DNA from: Pseudoxanthomonas sp. PXM03
Lineage (GTDB): Bacteria > Pseudomonadota > Gammaproteobacteria > Xanthomonadales > Xanthomonadaceae
Direction of reading: 5' to 3'
Assembly (NCBI RefSeq): GCF_014852005.1
Contig: NZ_JACVAU010000001.1
Coordinates: forward strand, 766,001 to 830,000
DNA length: 64,000 bases
Positions 26,562 through 35,191 of this stretch are shown piece after piece. How positions within the stretch are numbered: position 1 is the first letter of the stretch; every line of letters starts with the position of its first letter. The position numbers and the translations under genes were made by a program. A model generated the notes under the pieces. The model did not search any database and was not told where the DNA came from. It saw only the letters and a program-made list of their open reading frames with translations.

Positions 26562-28856
26562 ATGATGCGCCCCACGCTGCTTACCGCGGCCGTGTGGCTG
26601 GCCTTTGCCGGGCCCGCCTACGCTGCACCCGAAGCCACGATGGCTTCGCCCGCTTCCGCCGATGCCGGCACGCACGAACTGGAGCGCATCCAGGTCACCG
26701 CTACGCGCAGCGAACGCGCGGTCGTCGACGTGCCGAACATCGTCAGTGTGATCGATCGCGAGGAACTGGACGATCACCTGGTCCGCGACATCAAGGATCT
26801 GGTGCGCTACGAACCCGGCGTGACCGTCACTTCCAGCTTCGGCCGCTTCGGCCTGGGGGGTTTCCGCATCCGCGGGCTGGAAGGCAATCGTGTGCGTATC
26901 CAGACCGATGGCATCGCCGTGTCCGATGCGTTTTCCATCGGCAGCTTCTCGAATGCCAATCGCGATTTCGTGGATCTCGATACGCTGAAGCAGGTCGAGA
27001 TCGTGCGCGGCCCGTCCAGCTCGCTGTACGGCTCGGATGCACTCGGCGGCGTGGTGTCCTTCATCACCAAGGATCCGTCCGACTACCTGGATGAAGGCAA
27101 GGACGCCTACTTCGGCTTCCGCCTCGGTCATGACAGCAGCTGGAATGGCCTGTTCGGCAATGCCACTGCCGCGTTCGGCGGAGAGCGCTGGAGCGGTCTG
27201 GTGAACGTCAGCCATCGCCAGGGCCAGGAGACCGAGAACCAGGCCAATGCCGGTGGCACGGGGGCGGCACGCACGTTGCCGAACCCGCAGGAGCGTGACG
27301 GCCGCAGCCTGCTGGCCAAACTGGTGTTCGCATCTGGTGAAGGCCAGCGTTTCAAGCTGACGGTGGAAGGCAATGAAGACAGCGCCGACACCGACCTGCT
27401 GAACCAGCAGGGATACCAGTCGCTGACGCGCGCCATCAACGATCGCGTCATCGCGCGCGATCACCAGACCCGCGCACGGGTGGCGTTCTCGCACGAATGG
27501 GACGACCTGTCGGCGGCCTTCGCCGACAGCCTGGACTGGCAGGTGTATCGCCAGGACAGTGAGACCACCCAGTACACGCGCGAGGAGCGCACGCTGGCGG
27601 CGCCGCCGCTGCGCGACATCCGCGAGCGCGAGTTCAATTTCGATCAGCGGACGTATGGCCTGCAGGCGAACTTCCGCAAGGCGTTCGGTCAGGCGGTGCG
27701 GCATGACCTTGTCTATGGCGTGGACCTGGCGCGTGGCGAGACACGGCAGAAGCGCGACGGCCTGAGGACGTTCCCGCTGACAGGTGCCAGCACGCCGGTG
27801 ATGTCGCCGGACGTGTTTCCCGTGCGCGATTTTCCGGTCAGCAGGACCACCACGGCAGCGCTGTACGTGCAGGACGAAATCGGCTTCGCCGGGGGCGCGT
27901 TCCGCCTGGTGCCGGGCCTGCGCGTGGACCACTACCGGCTGGATCCGAGGCATGACGCGATCTTCGATGCCGACAATCCCGGCGTGGCGCTGGCCGACAT
28001 CCGCGAGAGCAGCGTTTCGCCCAAGCTGGGCATGGTGTGGAAATTCGCGCCGGCCTGGTCGCTGTTCGGCGGATACGCGCACGGCTTCCGTTCGCCGCCC
28101 TACAACGACGTCAACATCGGCTTCACCAACGTGCAGTTCGGCTACACGGCCATCGCCAACCCGGATCTGAAGCCGGAAACCAGCGATGGGCTCGAGCTTG
28201 GCGTGCGTTACTCGGGTGATGCGATGTATGCCGAACTGAGCGGGTACTACAACGAGTATGAAGATTTCATCGCCTCCATGCGCAATATCGGGTTCGACCC
28301 GACATTGGGGCCGGCAGGATTGTCCGTGTACCAGTCGCAGAACATCGCCGAGGCGCGCATCCATGGCGTCGAGATGAAGGCGGGCGTGGATTTCGGCGCC
28401 CTGTCCGAGCGCTGGCAGGGATGGTCGCTGCGTGGCGCGATGGCGTGGTCGCGGGGCAAGGGCAGGGGGCCGGAGTCTGTGGATCTGGGCAACGGCAACA
28501 CCGTCGAACAGGTCGTCACCCGTGATCTGGACAGCGTGGATCCCCTCACGGCGACGCTCGGCTTGGCGTACGACGCCGATGCCTGGGGCCTGGAGCTGGC
28601 GGGCCGGTTCGTCGAACGCAAGCAGCGCGTGTCCGATGACCGCTACTACCGACAGCCGGGCTACGGCGTGCTGGACCTGTACGCGCACTGGGACTTCGCG
28701 CCCGGTGCCAAGTTCAATGTCGGCGTTTTCAATCTTGCTGATCGCACCTACATCGAGGCGGGCGACATCGCACTGGTCGCAGCCGACAGCACCACGCTGG
28801 ACCGCTACACCGCGTCCGGCCGCTCGCTGTCGGTCAGCGTGGCGGTGAGTTGGTAG
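26562..28856 (+). CDS. TonB-dependent hemoglobin/heme receptor
   Basis: Outer-membrane heme receptor of 764 residues. A signal peptide (MMRPTLLTAAVWLAFAGPAY) and TonB-box region (ELERIQVTATRSER) precede the plug (FRIRGLEGNRVRIQTDGIAV; IVRGPSSSLYGSDALGG). In the barrel, the heme-receptor pair FRxP / NPxL is present as GFRSPPYND and NPDLKPETSDG, with variations from FRAP and NPNL. The barrel ends in an aromatic (SVSVAVSW). The frame is open 39 codons upstream, but ATG 26562 gives the signal peptide. It is in the Fur-boxed hemP operon. Heme, hemoglobin or a similar ligand is likely; which one is not known. Confidence 0.92.
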   Translation: MMRPTLLTAAVWLAFAGPAYAAPEATMASPASADAGTHELERIQVTATRSERAVVDVPNIVSVIDREELDDHLVRDIKDLVRYEPGVTVTSSFGRFGLGGFRIRGLEGNRVRIQTDGIAVSDAFSIGSFSNANRDFVDLDTLKQVEIVRGPSSSLYGSDALGGVVSFITKDPSDYLDEGKDAYFGFRLGHDSSWNGLFGNATAAFGGERWSGLVNVSHRQGQETENQANAGGTGAARTLPNPQERDGRSLLAKLVFASGEGQRFKLTVEGNEDSADTDLLNQQGYQSLTRAINDRVIARDHQTRARVAFSHEWDDLSAAFADSLDWQVYRQDSETTQYTREERTLAAPPLRDIREREFNFDQRTYGLQANFRKAFGQAVRHDLVYGVDLARGETRQKRDGLRTFPLTGASTPVMSPDVFPVRDFPVSRTTTAALYVQDEIGFAGGAFRLVPGLRVDHYRLDPRHDAIFDADNPGVALADIRESSVSPKLGMVWKFAPAWSLFGGYAHGFRSPPYNDVNIGFTNVQFGYTAIANPDLKPETSDGLELGVRYSGDAMYAELSGYYNEYEDFIASMRNIGFDPTLGPAGLSVYQSQNIAEARIHGVEMKAGVDFGALSERWQGWSLRGAMAWSRGKGRGPESVDLGNGNTVEQVVTRDLDSVDPLTATLGLAYDADAWGLELAGRFVERKQRVSDDRYYRQPGYGVLDLYAHWDFAPGAKFNVGVFNLADRTYIEAGDIALVAADSTTLDRYTASGRSLSVSVAVSW

Positions 28857-28861
28857 CCGCC

Positions 28862-29488
28862 ATGGCGACACTGCGCGCGCTGCAGGGCTCTGTCACCGGC
28901 AGGTCACGGGATGCGTTCCCCACCGCCTCCCAGGTGGCGGCGCTGGGTCCGGTGCTGTGTCTGTACCGCACGCAGCAGGGCAGCGAACTCGCGGGTTGGC
29001 AGCAGGCGGTGCATGTGCAGGCGCATGCCGGACTCGACAGCGATGGCCTCGATGAGCGGTTGCTGTTCTTCGATGCGCAGGGACGTTGCTGCTGGCGTCT
29101 TTGCCTGCTGCCGGACAGCGATTTCGTCGCCTGGGACCGCCTGGTGGCCTCGTTGCCGAAGGGGTGCGACGAGGGCGCGGCCGGACTGGCCGATCGCCTG
29201 TGGCAGCGCCTGGCCGGCCGCCTTCTGGGAGGCCAGTGGCGCGCCTGCGCCCTGCAGCTGCACGCGGTGCCGCAGCCTGCCTCGCTGCCGGTGCTGGCGG
29301 CGAGCCTGTCGCTGATGTCCGCCCTCGGCGTGGCCACCGCGCGCCGCATCGCGCATGCCGAAGGCGCCGAGCTTGAAAGCGGACTGCACGATGGCTGCTA
29401 CGCGCCATCCGTGCGCCCCGTGAGCGCATATCCGCGGAATGAAAAGGAGGCGGACGACAACGTCGTTCCGCTGGTCAGGTTTAAATGA
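28862..29488 (+). CDS. Heme-operon protein of unknown function (possible remote HemS/ChuX relative)
   Basis: 208 residues, no signal peptide, so cytoplasmic. The segment with LLFFDAQGRCCWRLCLLP and WDRLVASLPKG vaguely resembles the strand-turn pattern (FFDAxGxxxxxL ... WRxLVAAL) of one half of HemS/HmuS-type heme-handling proteins. I cannot show homology by eye. The C-terminus ends with a charged linker (NEKEADDNVVPLVRFK). It follows the receptor by five bases and its stop overlaps an ATG at 29485, upstream of the next gene, so it is firmly part of the heme operon. A role in intracellular heme handling is an inference from context. Confidence 0.55.
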   Translation: MATLRALQGSVTGRSRDAFPTASQVAALGPVLCLYRTQQGSELAGWQQAVHVQAHAGLDSDGLDERLLFFDAQGRCCWRLCLLPDSDFVAWDRLVASLPKGCDEGAAGLADRLWQRLAGRLLGGQWRACALQLHAVPQPASLPVLAASLSLMSALGVATARRIAHAEGAELESGLHDGCYAPSVRPVSAYPRNEKEADDNVVPLVRFK

Positions 29489-29499
29489 GAGAAGCCACC

Positions 29500-30456
29500 A
29501 TGAAGAAGCCGGTCGCCGTCATCCTGTCGATTGCCGCCCTGTGCCACGCCGCCTCTGCCGCGGCCGATCCCGCCCGTGACCGCCAGTCCATCCTGGCGAT
29601 GCAGGGTGACTACATCGTTGATTTCGCTTTCGACGAAACCGTGCTGCTGCAACCCGGCTACGAACGCCAGGCGGCCATGCGCAGTGGCGGCGACGAGACG
29701 GTGATCGTCGTCGAGGACACGCCGACCAAGATCGTCCTGCAGCACATCCTGGTCGACGCCAAGAGCGGCCATGTCACCAAGCACTGGCGCCAGGACTGGG
29801 TCTACCAGGCGCCGACACGCTTCGAGTTCAGTGCCGACCAGACCTGGAGCGTGCGTCCGGTCCCGGCCGAGGCGACCCGCGGTGCCTGGACCCAGTGCGT
29901 CTACGAAGTCAGCGATGCGCCGCGGTACTGCGGCACCGGCCGCTGGGACTACGCTCACGGCGTGGTCACCTGGACGAGCGATCTCAGCTGGCGCCCGCTG
30001 CCGCGACGCGAGTACACCAAGCGCAGCGATTACAACGCGCTGTCGGTCGTCAACCGCCACACGTTGACACCGAATGGCTGGACGCACGAACAATTCAATA
30101 CCAAGGTGCTGCGCAAGCCGGATGGCACGCAGGTGGAGTTGGCGCGCGAGTTCGGCTTCAACGACTACGTGAAGACCACCGAAGTTGACTTCAGGCCCGC
30201 GCGCGACTACTGGCAGGCCACGGCAGGGTATTGGGCCAAGGTGCGGGCGCACTGGAACGGTTTCCTGTCGAAGGCGCCGGGCCTGCACCTGAAAACCAAG
30301 GTCGATGGCATGGCCATGATCATCCCGCTGTTCACCCAGGCCGGCGATGTGCAAGCCGGCAAGCCGGTGCCGGACGCGGACATCGCCAAGGTGTTCACCG
30401 ATTGGGTGGAGTCCGCGCCGCCCGAACACGCCGGCACCGCGGACACAGTCCGCTGA
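29500..30456 (+). CDS. DUF6607-like secreted protein in heme operon
   Basis: 318 residues with a Sec signal peptide (MKKPVAVILSIAALCHAASA) and a periplasmic or outer-membrane mature part rich in aromatic beta-strands (HWRQDWVYQAPTRFEFSAD; RYCGTGRWDYAHGVVTWTSD). It resembles the DUF6607 family, which has no known function and is often found beside TonB receptors; the family name is from memory. GAGAG eight bases before ATG 29500 favours it over the in-frame ATG at 29485, which overlaps the previous stop. It is the last gene of the hemP operon. A role in heme or iron acquisition at the envelope is likely but unproven. Confidence 0.6.
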   Translation: MKKPVAVILSIAALCHAASAAADPARDRQSILAMQGDYIVDFAFDETVLLQPGYERQAAMRSGGDETVIVVEDTPTKIVLQHILVDAKSGHVTKHWRQDWVYQAPTRFEFSADQTWSVRPVPAEATRGAWTQCVYEVSDAPRYCGTGRWDYAHGVVTWTSDLSWRPLPRREYTKRSDYNALSVVNRHTLTPNGWTHEQFNTKVLRKPDGTQVELAREFGFNDYVKTTEVDFRPARDYWQATAGYWAKVRAHWNGFLSKAPGLHLKTKVDGMAMIIPLFTQAGDVQAGKPVPDADIAKVFTDWVESAPPEHAGTADTVR

Positions 30457-30492
30457 CGTTCTCTCCGGCACAGGGACGTGCCGTTCTTCCTG

Positions 30493-30518
30493 GAAAAAGA
30501 CCCCCGCAGATGCGGGGG
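30493..30518 (-). terminator. Terminator of the ECF / anti-sigma / PDZ operon
   Basis: Minus-strand stem cccccgca / tgcggggg, then TCTTTTTCC. It lies 35 bases past the PDZ gene stop and about 40 bases past the convergent heme-operon stop, so it may serve both directions, but the U-tract is on the minus side. Confidence 0.8.
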
Positions 30519-30553
30519 CAGGGGATTCAACGTGTCTCTTGTTGTAGTGCGGG

Positions 30554-31717
30554 TCAGAGCAGAGTGCCGGTTTTGCCGGCGGGTGGAACAGGGGGTGCGG
30601 GCGGCGGCAACGGGGCGGCTTTCCCGTCTTCGAACGTACGCAGGTTGCCGTCCTGGTCGATGATCATCACGCGCCGGCTTTCGAGGACCTTCGGCGCCGT
30701 GCCGGGCGTCGCGCCAACGCGCGGCCCTGCTTCCATCCGCGACATGGCGGGGAAATGGAACGACGTGGCTTCGGGGATCGTCAGCGTCGTGGTTTGCGTC
30801 CGGCGGTCGCGCAGGTAGTCGATCGACACCTTGGCTTCTTCGGGCCTGCCACGCAGTGCTTGCATCACTTCGCGCGGCGTGGTCACCGGCTTGCCTTCGA
30901 TCCTGCGAATGACATCGCCTGCCTGCAGGCCCTTCAGCTCTTCCCCCACCGAGAGCACCAGCACGCCGATATCGGTTCCGAAGTAGCGCCCCAGCGATGG
31001 ATCGACGCGGGCGAGATTCAGGTTGCTCCAGCGGAACGCTTCGGCCAGGACCGGCAGTCTGCATTCCTGCTCCTTGCAATCCCCGAGTCTGCCGAGTTGC
31101 CGGAGCTCGCGCTGCACCTCCGGTGCAATGCCCACCGGAAGATCGTCGAGCGTGATGGTGATGTCTTCATCCAGACCATTGAGTGTGTCCGCCCCGGCCA
31201 TCCGATAGGTGGAGAAGGCGAACTGGGGACGGATGGGGATGGGAGTGGCTTCGGTCTCGTGGTCCCGACCATCACGCTGATAGGAAACCGAAACGGGCAC
31301 GTCGATCTTCAAGTCCGCGAGGGCCGCGCGTGCGTTGGCCAGACGCTCGTCGGCACTGGTGCCGGCAATCGGCTTGCCGCCGATGCCGACCAGCCGATCG
31401 CCGGCCCTCAGGCCAGCCTTCGCCGCGCCGCTGTCGGGCGTGATGCCGGTGATACGCACGCCGGTGTCGTCATCGCCGGTCAGCAGGACACCCAGGCGTG
31501 GCTTGCGCTGGAGCGGGCTGTGCATGGGGATGGCGTGTGGAGGTACGACGGAACCCTGCGACAGTTCGGCCACGCGGCGGGCCGCCCGTTGCAGGTCGGC
31601 ACGCGCCGCTTCCAGCTCCTTCTGTTGCATGGAGCCCGCGTCCTGGCGGGCGAGGCTGTCGAGGGGTGATGCCGCTGCGATGATCAGCAACGAAGCGGTG
31701 AGCAGGGCGGGTTTCAT
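30554..31717 (-). CDS. Exported two-PDZ-domain protein (no protease domain)
   Basis: 387 residues with signal peptide (MKPALLTASLLIIAAASPLD). PDZ 1 is near residues 60-110 (RLGVLLTGDDDTGVRITGIT, then GLRAGDRLVGIGGKPI). PDZ 2 is near 245-300 (DIGVLVLSVGEELKGLQAGD, IEGKPVTTPREVMQAL). No Ser/His/Asp protease motif is present, so it is probably a periplasmic scaffold or sensor. The tail is Pro-rich (PLPPPAPPVPPAGK). It is third in an operon behind an ECF sigma factor and its likely anti-sigma factor, 29 bases after the latter. An ATG at 31732 is an alternative start. Confidence 0.75.
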   Translation of the reverse strand: MKPALLTASLLIIAAASPLDSLARQDAGSMQQKELEAARADLQRAARRVAELSQGSVVPPHAIPMHSPLQRKPRLGVLLTGDDDTGVRITGITPDSGAAKAGLRAGDRLVGIGGKPIAGTSADERLANARAALADLKIDVPVSVSYQRDGRDHETEATPIPIRPQFAFSTYRMAGADTLNGLDEDITITLDDLPVGIAPEVQRELRQLGRLGDCKEQECRLPVLAEAFRWSNLNLARVDPSLGRYFGTDIGVLVLSVGEELKGLQAGDVIRRIEGKPVTTPREVMQALRGRPEEAKVSIDYLRDRRTQTTTLTIPEATSFHFPAMSRMEAGPRVGATPGTAPKVLESRRVMIIDQDGNLRTFEDGKAAPLPPPAPPVPPAGKTGTLL

Positions 31718-31746
31718 GCGTGCCTCCGGCATGGGTCGGTGTCGGG

Positions 31747-32505
31747 TCAGTAAATCGCAGTGTCGGGGTGCGGATAGGGTTCGCCGCGTGCCACCTGCCA
31801 GCGCTGGGTCGTTTCCACGCCGGTCAACTGCCGGAGCGTGTCCACGCGCGCCTGCCACAGTTGCGCCTGCGTGTCGTGGGACAAGGCGGTCTGCGACAGC
31901 GCCATGTCGATGCTGGCCACCCGCTCCTGCAGTCCGGCGGACAGCGCTTCCGTGGCGGCGTTGGCCATGCGCGATTCGGGCAGCCGTGCCAGCACGGCTT
32001 CCAGTTGTGCCGATTCGGCATACAGCGCATCCAGCGGATCAGTGGCGGGGGGCGCGGCGACTTTTGCAGGCTCGATGTCACCGGTGGGACGTGCCGCGCG
32101 TTGCCGGGCGACCGGAAGGGTGCCGCGCTTGAGCTTGGACGACGTGGTTGCGGCGTCCGTGGCGCGCGTGCCGATCGGGGTGGGCAGGCCTTTCGCGGCC
32201 TCCGCATATAAAGGTGGCGAATCCGTGTCCGCCGGCGGGGCGGGTTGTTGATGTGTCGCGGTGGTCGGGGGTGCGGGTGAAGGCGTGGTTGGGTTCGTCC
32301 ATCGCAGGGGCAGCACCACGGCGAGCACAAGCGCGGCGGCCAAGGCCGCGCGCTGCGGCCAGCGATGAGGCTGTACCACCACGGGCGGAGGCAGGCGGGC
32401 AGCCAGCATCGCCCAGCTGTCAGCGGGTGCTGCTTCCAGCGGCAGGCCTGCAAAGGCGTCTCCCCAGTCACGCGGCACGGCATCGCGGGTGCGGACATCA
32501 GGCAT
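31747..32505 (-). CDS. Putative membrane anti-sigma factor
   Basis: 252 residues with an N-terminal cytoplasmic segment (WGDAFAGLPLEAAPADSW), one transmembrane helix (AALAAALVLAVVLPLRW, about residues 52-68), then a Pro/Ala/Thr-rich periplasmic linker and a helical C-terminal domain (DALYAESAQLEAVLARLPES...). It overlaps the ECF sigma gene by 8 bases, the classic sigma/anti-sigma arrangement. No zinc-binding HxxxCxxC is present, so it is not a ZAS-type anti-sigma factor. Function is inferred from topology and gene order. Confidence 0.65.
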   Translation of the reverse strand: MPDVRTRDAVPRDWGDAFAGLPLEAAPADSWAMLAARLPPPVVVQPHRWPQRAALAAALVLAVVLPLRWTNPTTPSPAPPTTATHQQPAPPADTDSPPLYAEAAKGLPTPIGTRATDAATTSSKLKRGTLPVARQRAARPTGDIEPAKVAAPPATDPLDALYAESAQLEAVLARLPESRMANAATEALSAGLQERVASIDMALSQTALSHDTQAQLWQARVDTLRQLTGVETTQRWQVARGEPYPHPDTAIY

Positions 32506-33088
32506 GGACGGGTTCCTCGATCTGCAGCAACGCGCGCAGGCGTCGGGTGCCGCGCGAAAGTTGCGATTTGGAGAAGCTGGGCGTGCGCTGCATCAGTGCA
32601 GCGATCTCGTCGTGGGTATAGCCCTCGGCGTGGTACAGCCACAGCACGCTGCGGGTGGCGGCCGGCAAGGCATCGAGTGCGCGCTGCAACAGGAAGGCAT
32701 CGGCTGCCGCAGTGGGTGGCAGGCCCTGGTCTTCGGGCAGGTCGTCTTCATCGACCGCGATCTCGGCCACCAGCCGCTTCTGCCGGCGCAGACGGAGCAG
32801 CGCTTCGTTCACCGCGATCTGGCGCAGCCAACCCCAGAATGGGCAGTCGGCGCGATAGTCGGGCAGGTGGTGGAACAGTTTCAGCATGGTGTCCTGCAAC
32901 ACATCGCCCGCCTGCTCCCGGTCGCCGCAGATGCGCAGCGCCAGCGTGAACACCGGGCGCTCGAACCGTCGATAGATCTGTTCGAACGCCTCCCTGCATC
33001 CTGCGCGCGCGCGGGCGACCAGGCTGTCGGGGACGTCGATGGCGAACTGGGATCGGCTCAAGCGGGGGGATTCGTCGGGTCGTCCCAT
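32498..33088 (-). CDS. ECF-family RNA polymerase sigma factor
   Basis: 196 residues. Region 2 covers about residues 27-95 (FEQIYRRFERPVFTLALRIC, DVLQDTMLKLFHHLPDYR, FWGWLRQIAVNEALLRLRRQ). Region 4 covers about 130-185 (ALPAATRSVLWLYHAEGYTH, then DEIAALMQRTPSFSKSQLSR). Region 4 has an unusual insertion (QRTPSFSKSQLSR) where most ECFs have G-x-S-x-x-T-V-K. It leads the operon with the anti-sigma and PDZ genes, and is divergent from the SPFH gene. The target promoter motif could not be picked out by eye in the 132-bp divergent region. Confidence 0.88.
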   Translation of the reverse strand: MGRPDESPRLSRSQFAIDVPDSLVARARAGCREAFEQIYRRFERPVFTLALRICGDREQAGDVLQDTMLKLFHHLPDYRADCPFWGWLRQIAVNEALLRLRRQKRLVAEIAVDEDDLPEDQGLPPTAAADAFLLQRALDALPAATRSVLWLYHAEGYTHDEIAALMQRTPSFSKSQLSRGTRRLRALLQIEEPVHA

Positions 33089-33220
33089 ACAGGGATGCGG
33101 CAGAGGGCAATACCGTCGCAGCGTGCGGAAAGTTCATCGATCGCCGGCATGCCGCAGCTCCGGATGGCCGTGCGCACGGGTCTATACTGGGTCGCATCAG
33201 GGACCAAGAGGGGAACATCG

Positions 33221-34177
33221 ATGTTCGAGACCAGTTTCGTGGCCATCATCCTGCTGGTGGCCGGCGTCATCATCCTGTTCAAGACCGTGCGGATGGTGCC
33301 GCAGGGTTACGAGTGGACGGTGGAACGCTTCGGCAAGTACACCCATACGCTGGATCCGGGCCTGCACTTCCTGGTGCCGATCATCTATGGCGTGGGCCGC
33401 AAGGTGAACGTCATGGAGCAGGTGCTGGACGTGCCCAGCCAGGACGTGATCACCAAGGACAATGCCGTGGTCAAGGTGGACGGCGTGGTGTTCTTCCAGG
33501 TGCTGGACGCAGCCAAGGCGGCGTATGAGGTGTCCAACCTCGAGGTCGCAACCATCGCCCTGGTGCAGACCAACATCCGTACCGTGATCGGTTCGATGGA
33601 CCTGGACGAATCGCTGAGCCAGCGTGAAACCATCAACGCGCAGTTGCTCAGCGTGGTCGACCAGGCCACCAATCCGTGGGGCATCAAGGTCAACCGCATC
33701 GAGATCCGCGACATCCAGCCGCCGCGCGACCTCATCGACTCGATGGCGCGCCAGATGAAGGCCGAACGCGAGAAGCGCGCGCAGATCCTCGAGGCGGAGG
33801 GTTCGCGCCAGTCCGAGATCCTGCGTGCCGAGGGCGAGAAGCAGGCCGCCGTGCTGGAGGCCGAGGGCCGCAAGGAAGCCGCGTTCCGCGACGCCGAGGC
33901 GCGCGAGCGCCTGGCCGAAGCGGAAGCCAAGGCCACCCAGATGGTCAGCGACGCCATCGCGAAGGGTGACGTGCAGGCGATCAACTATTTCATCGCGCAG
34001 AAGTACGTGGAAGCCTTCAAGGAGCTGGCCACGGCGCCCAACCAGAAGTTCGTGCTGATGCCGATGGAGAGCAGCGGCATCATCGGCTCCATCGCCGGCA
34101 TCGCCGAACTGGCCAAGGAGGCCCTGGGCAAGCAGCAGGCCGCGCCGCCGCGCGTGCCGCCGCGGGTGGGGGGCTGA
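33221..34177 (+). CDS. qmcA: SPFH/Band-7 membrane protein, QmcA-like (stomatin family)
   Basis: 318 residues. One N-terminal membrane helix (FVAIILLVAGVIILFKTV, residues 5-22), then the SPFH domain (VPQGYEWTVERFGKYTHTLD, PGLHFLVPIIYGVGRKVNVM, SQDVITKDNAVVKVDGVVFF). A long coiled coil with Glu/Ala/Arg repeats follows (about 195-260, e.g. ILRAEGEKQAAVLEAEGRKE). GAGGGG seven bases upstream fixes the start. Family members assemble into large oligomers at functional membrane microdomains and influence protease FtsH or membrane quality control. Three bases separate it from nfeD, the usual partner. Confidence 0.92.
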   Translation: MFETSFVAIILLVAGVIILFKTVRMVPQGYEWTVERFGKYTHTLDPGLHFLVPIIYGVGRKVNVMEQVLDVPSQDVITKDNAVVKVDGVVFFQVLDAAKAAYEVSNLEVATIALVQTNIRTVIGSMDLDESLSQRETINAQLLSVVDQATNPWGIKVNRIEIRDIQPPRDLIDSMARQMKAEREKRAQILEAEGSRQSEILRAEGEKQAAVLEAEGRKEAAFRDAEARERLAEAEAKATQMVSDAIAKGDVQAINYFIAQKYVEAFKELATAPNQKFVLMPMESSGIIGSIAGIAELAKEALGKQQAAPPRVPPRVGG

Positions 34178-34180
34178 GCC

Positions 34181-34612
34181 ATGCGCTGGGACGTTGCGGG
34201 TTGGGCGGCGGTGGCACTGCTGCTGTTCGCCGCCGAGACCATGGCGCCAGGCGCCTTCATGCTATGGATGGGCTTCGCCGCCGTGGTGGTGTTCATCGGC
34301 GTGTTGGTGGTGCCGGGCATCCCGCTGCTGGCCCAGGTGGCAGCCTTCGTCGTGCTGAGTTTCGTGTCCATCCAGATCTACCGCACGTGGTTCCGTGGCA
34401 AGGGTCGCCAGAGCGACAAGCCACTGCTCAACCGCCGCGCGGAGCAACTGGTCGGCACGGTGACCGTGCTGGACCAAGCCATCGTGGGAGAACGCGGCCG
34501 GATCAGGATCGACGACGCGTTCTGGGCAGTGGAAGGCCCCGACCTGCCGGTCGGCACGCGTGTGAGGGTGATCGCGGTGAATGGCATGACGTTGAAGGTG
34601 CAGGAGGCCTAG
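34181..34612 (+). CDS. NfeD-like membrane protein (short form)
   Basis: 143 residues with three or so N-terminal helices (VAGWAAVALLLFAAETMAPG, FMLWMGFAAVVVFIGVLVVP, LLAQVAAFVVLSFVSIQI) and a C-terminal OB-fold (LVGTVTVLDQAIVGERGRIR, VGTRVRVIAVNGMTLKVQ). This is the short YbbK/NfeD1b form without the N-terminal protease domain. The SPFH-NfeD pairing is one of the commonest bacterial gene pairs, and both proteins are thought to act together in the inner membrane. Confidence 0.9.
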   Translation: MRWDVAGWAAVALLLFAAETMAPGAFMLWMGFAAVVVFIGVLVVPGIPLLAQVAAFVVLSFVSIQIYRTWFRGKGRQSDKPLLNRRAEQLVGTVTVLDQAIVGERGRIRIDDAFWAVEGPDLPVGTRVRVIAVNGMTLKVQEA

Positions 34613-35128
34613 ATGGGCGCGACGGGGCTGGCGCGATCGATGTCCGTGCTGGCGACGCTGTCCGTTACGGCAGCGGACCTCGTCGGCCGGGTGATGCCGC
34701 CGTATCCCGACGGGCTCGACGAACTGGGCGGGAGTTGCGTTTCCCTGTCCCGGGATCCTGACCCTGTGTGCGAGTACTCGGTCGGCGTGCTGGCCTCACC
34801 CGCCGCCGACGAGAGCGGTGAGCCGGTGCCGCGCTTCGTGGTGGCCGGTGAGTTGGCGGGACGCGACGGGCCTCGCGCGCAATGGCGCATCACCGATGCC
34901 GTGCCATACGTGGGCGACCTGCCGGGCTACTATCTGCAGTTCGGTACCTGTCGCGTGAAGGGGCAGGACGATGCCCGCGTCGCGGCCATCGTGCGCCAGC
35001 ACGACACGGCGACGGAATGGTTGAAGGATGTCGCCTGGGCGGGCCGCCTGCGCCTGCCCGATGCCCGTTTCGAGGTGCTGGATGCGCGCACCGTCGACTG
35101 CATCAACGAGGCGTACTACGGGTTGTAG
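34613..35128 (+). CDS. Hypothetical protein at the end of the SPFH-NfeD operon
   Basis: Not recognised. 171 residues; a hydrophobic N-terminus (SVLATLSVTAADLVGRVMPP) could be a poor signal peptide, but the protein may be cytoplasmic. Four cysteines are spread through it (SCVSL, PVCEY, GTCRV, DCINE). The ATG follows the nfeD TAG with no gap, and GGAGG overlaps the end of nfeD at five-base spacing, so translation is likely coupled. It ends in YYGL. Its product presumably works with the SPFH/NfeD pair, but nothing in the sequence says how. Confidence 0.6.
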   Translation: MGATGLARSMSVLATLSVTAADLVGRVMPPYPDGLDELGGSCVSLSRDPDPVCEYSVGVLASPAADESGEPVPRFVVAGELAGRDGPRAQWRITDAVPYVGDLPGYYLQFGTCRVKGQDDARVAAIVRQHDTATEWLKDVAWAGRLRLPDARFEVLDARTVDCINEAYYGL

Positions 35129-35191
35129 CGACGGCGCACCCTGCTGGTGCGTTCTGGGATAATGCGCTTCTTTGCCCGCCCGGACGCTGCC

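Noticed and set aside
26538-28871. Long open frame antisense to the heme receptor
   Set aside because: No motifs and a clear receptor on the other strand.
35129-35191. Glycine riboswitch before gcvT
   Set aside because: The interval is only 63 bp and lacks the tandem aptamer pattern.
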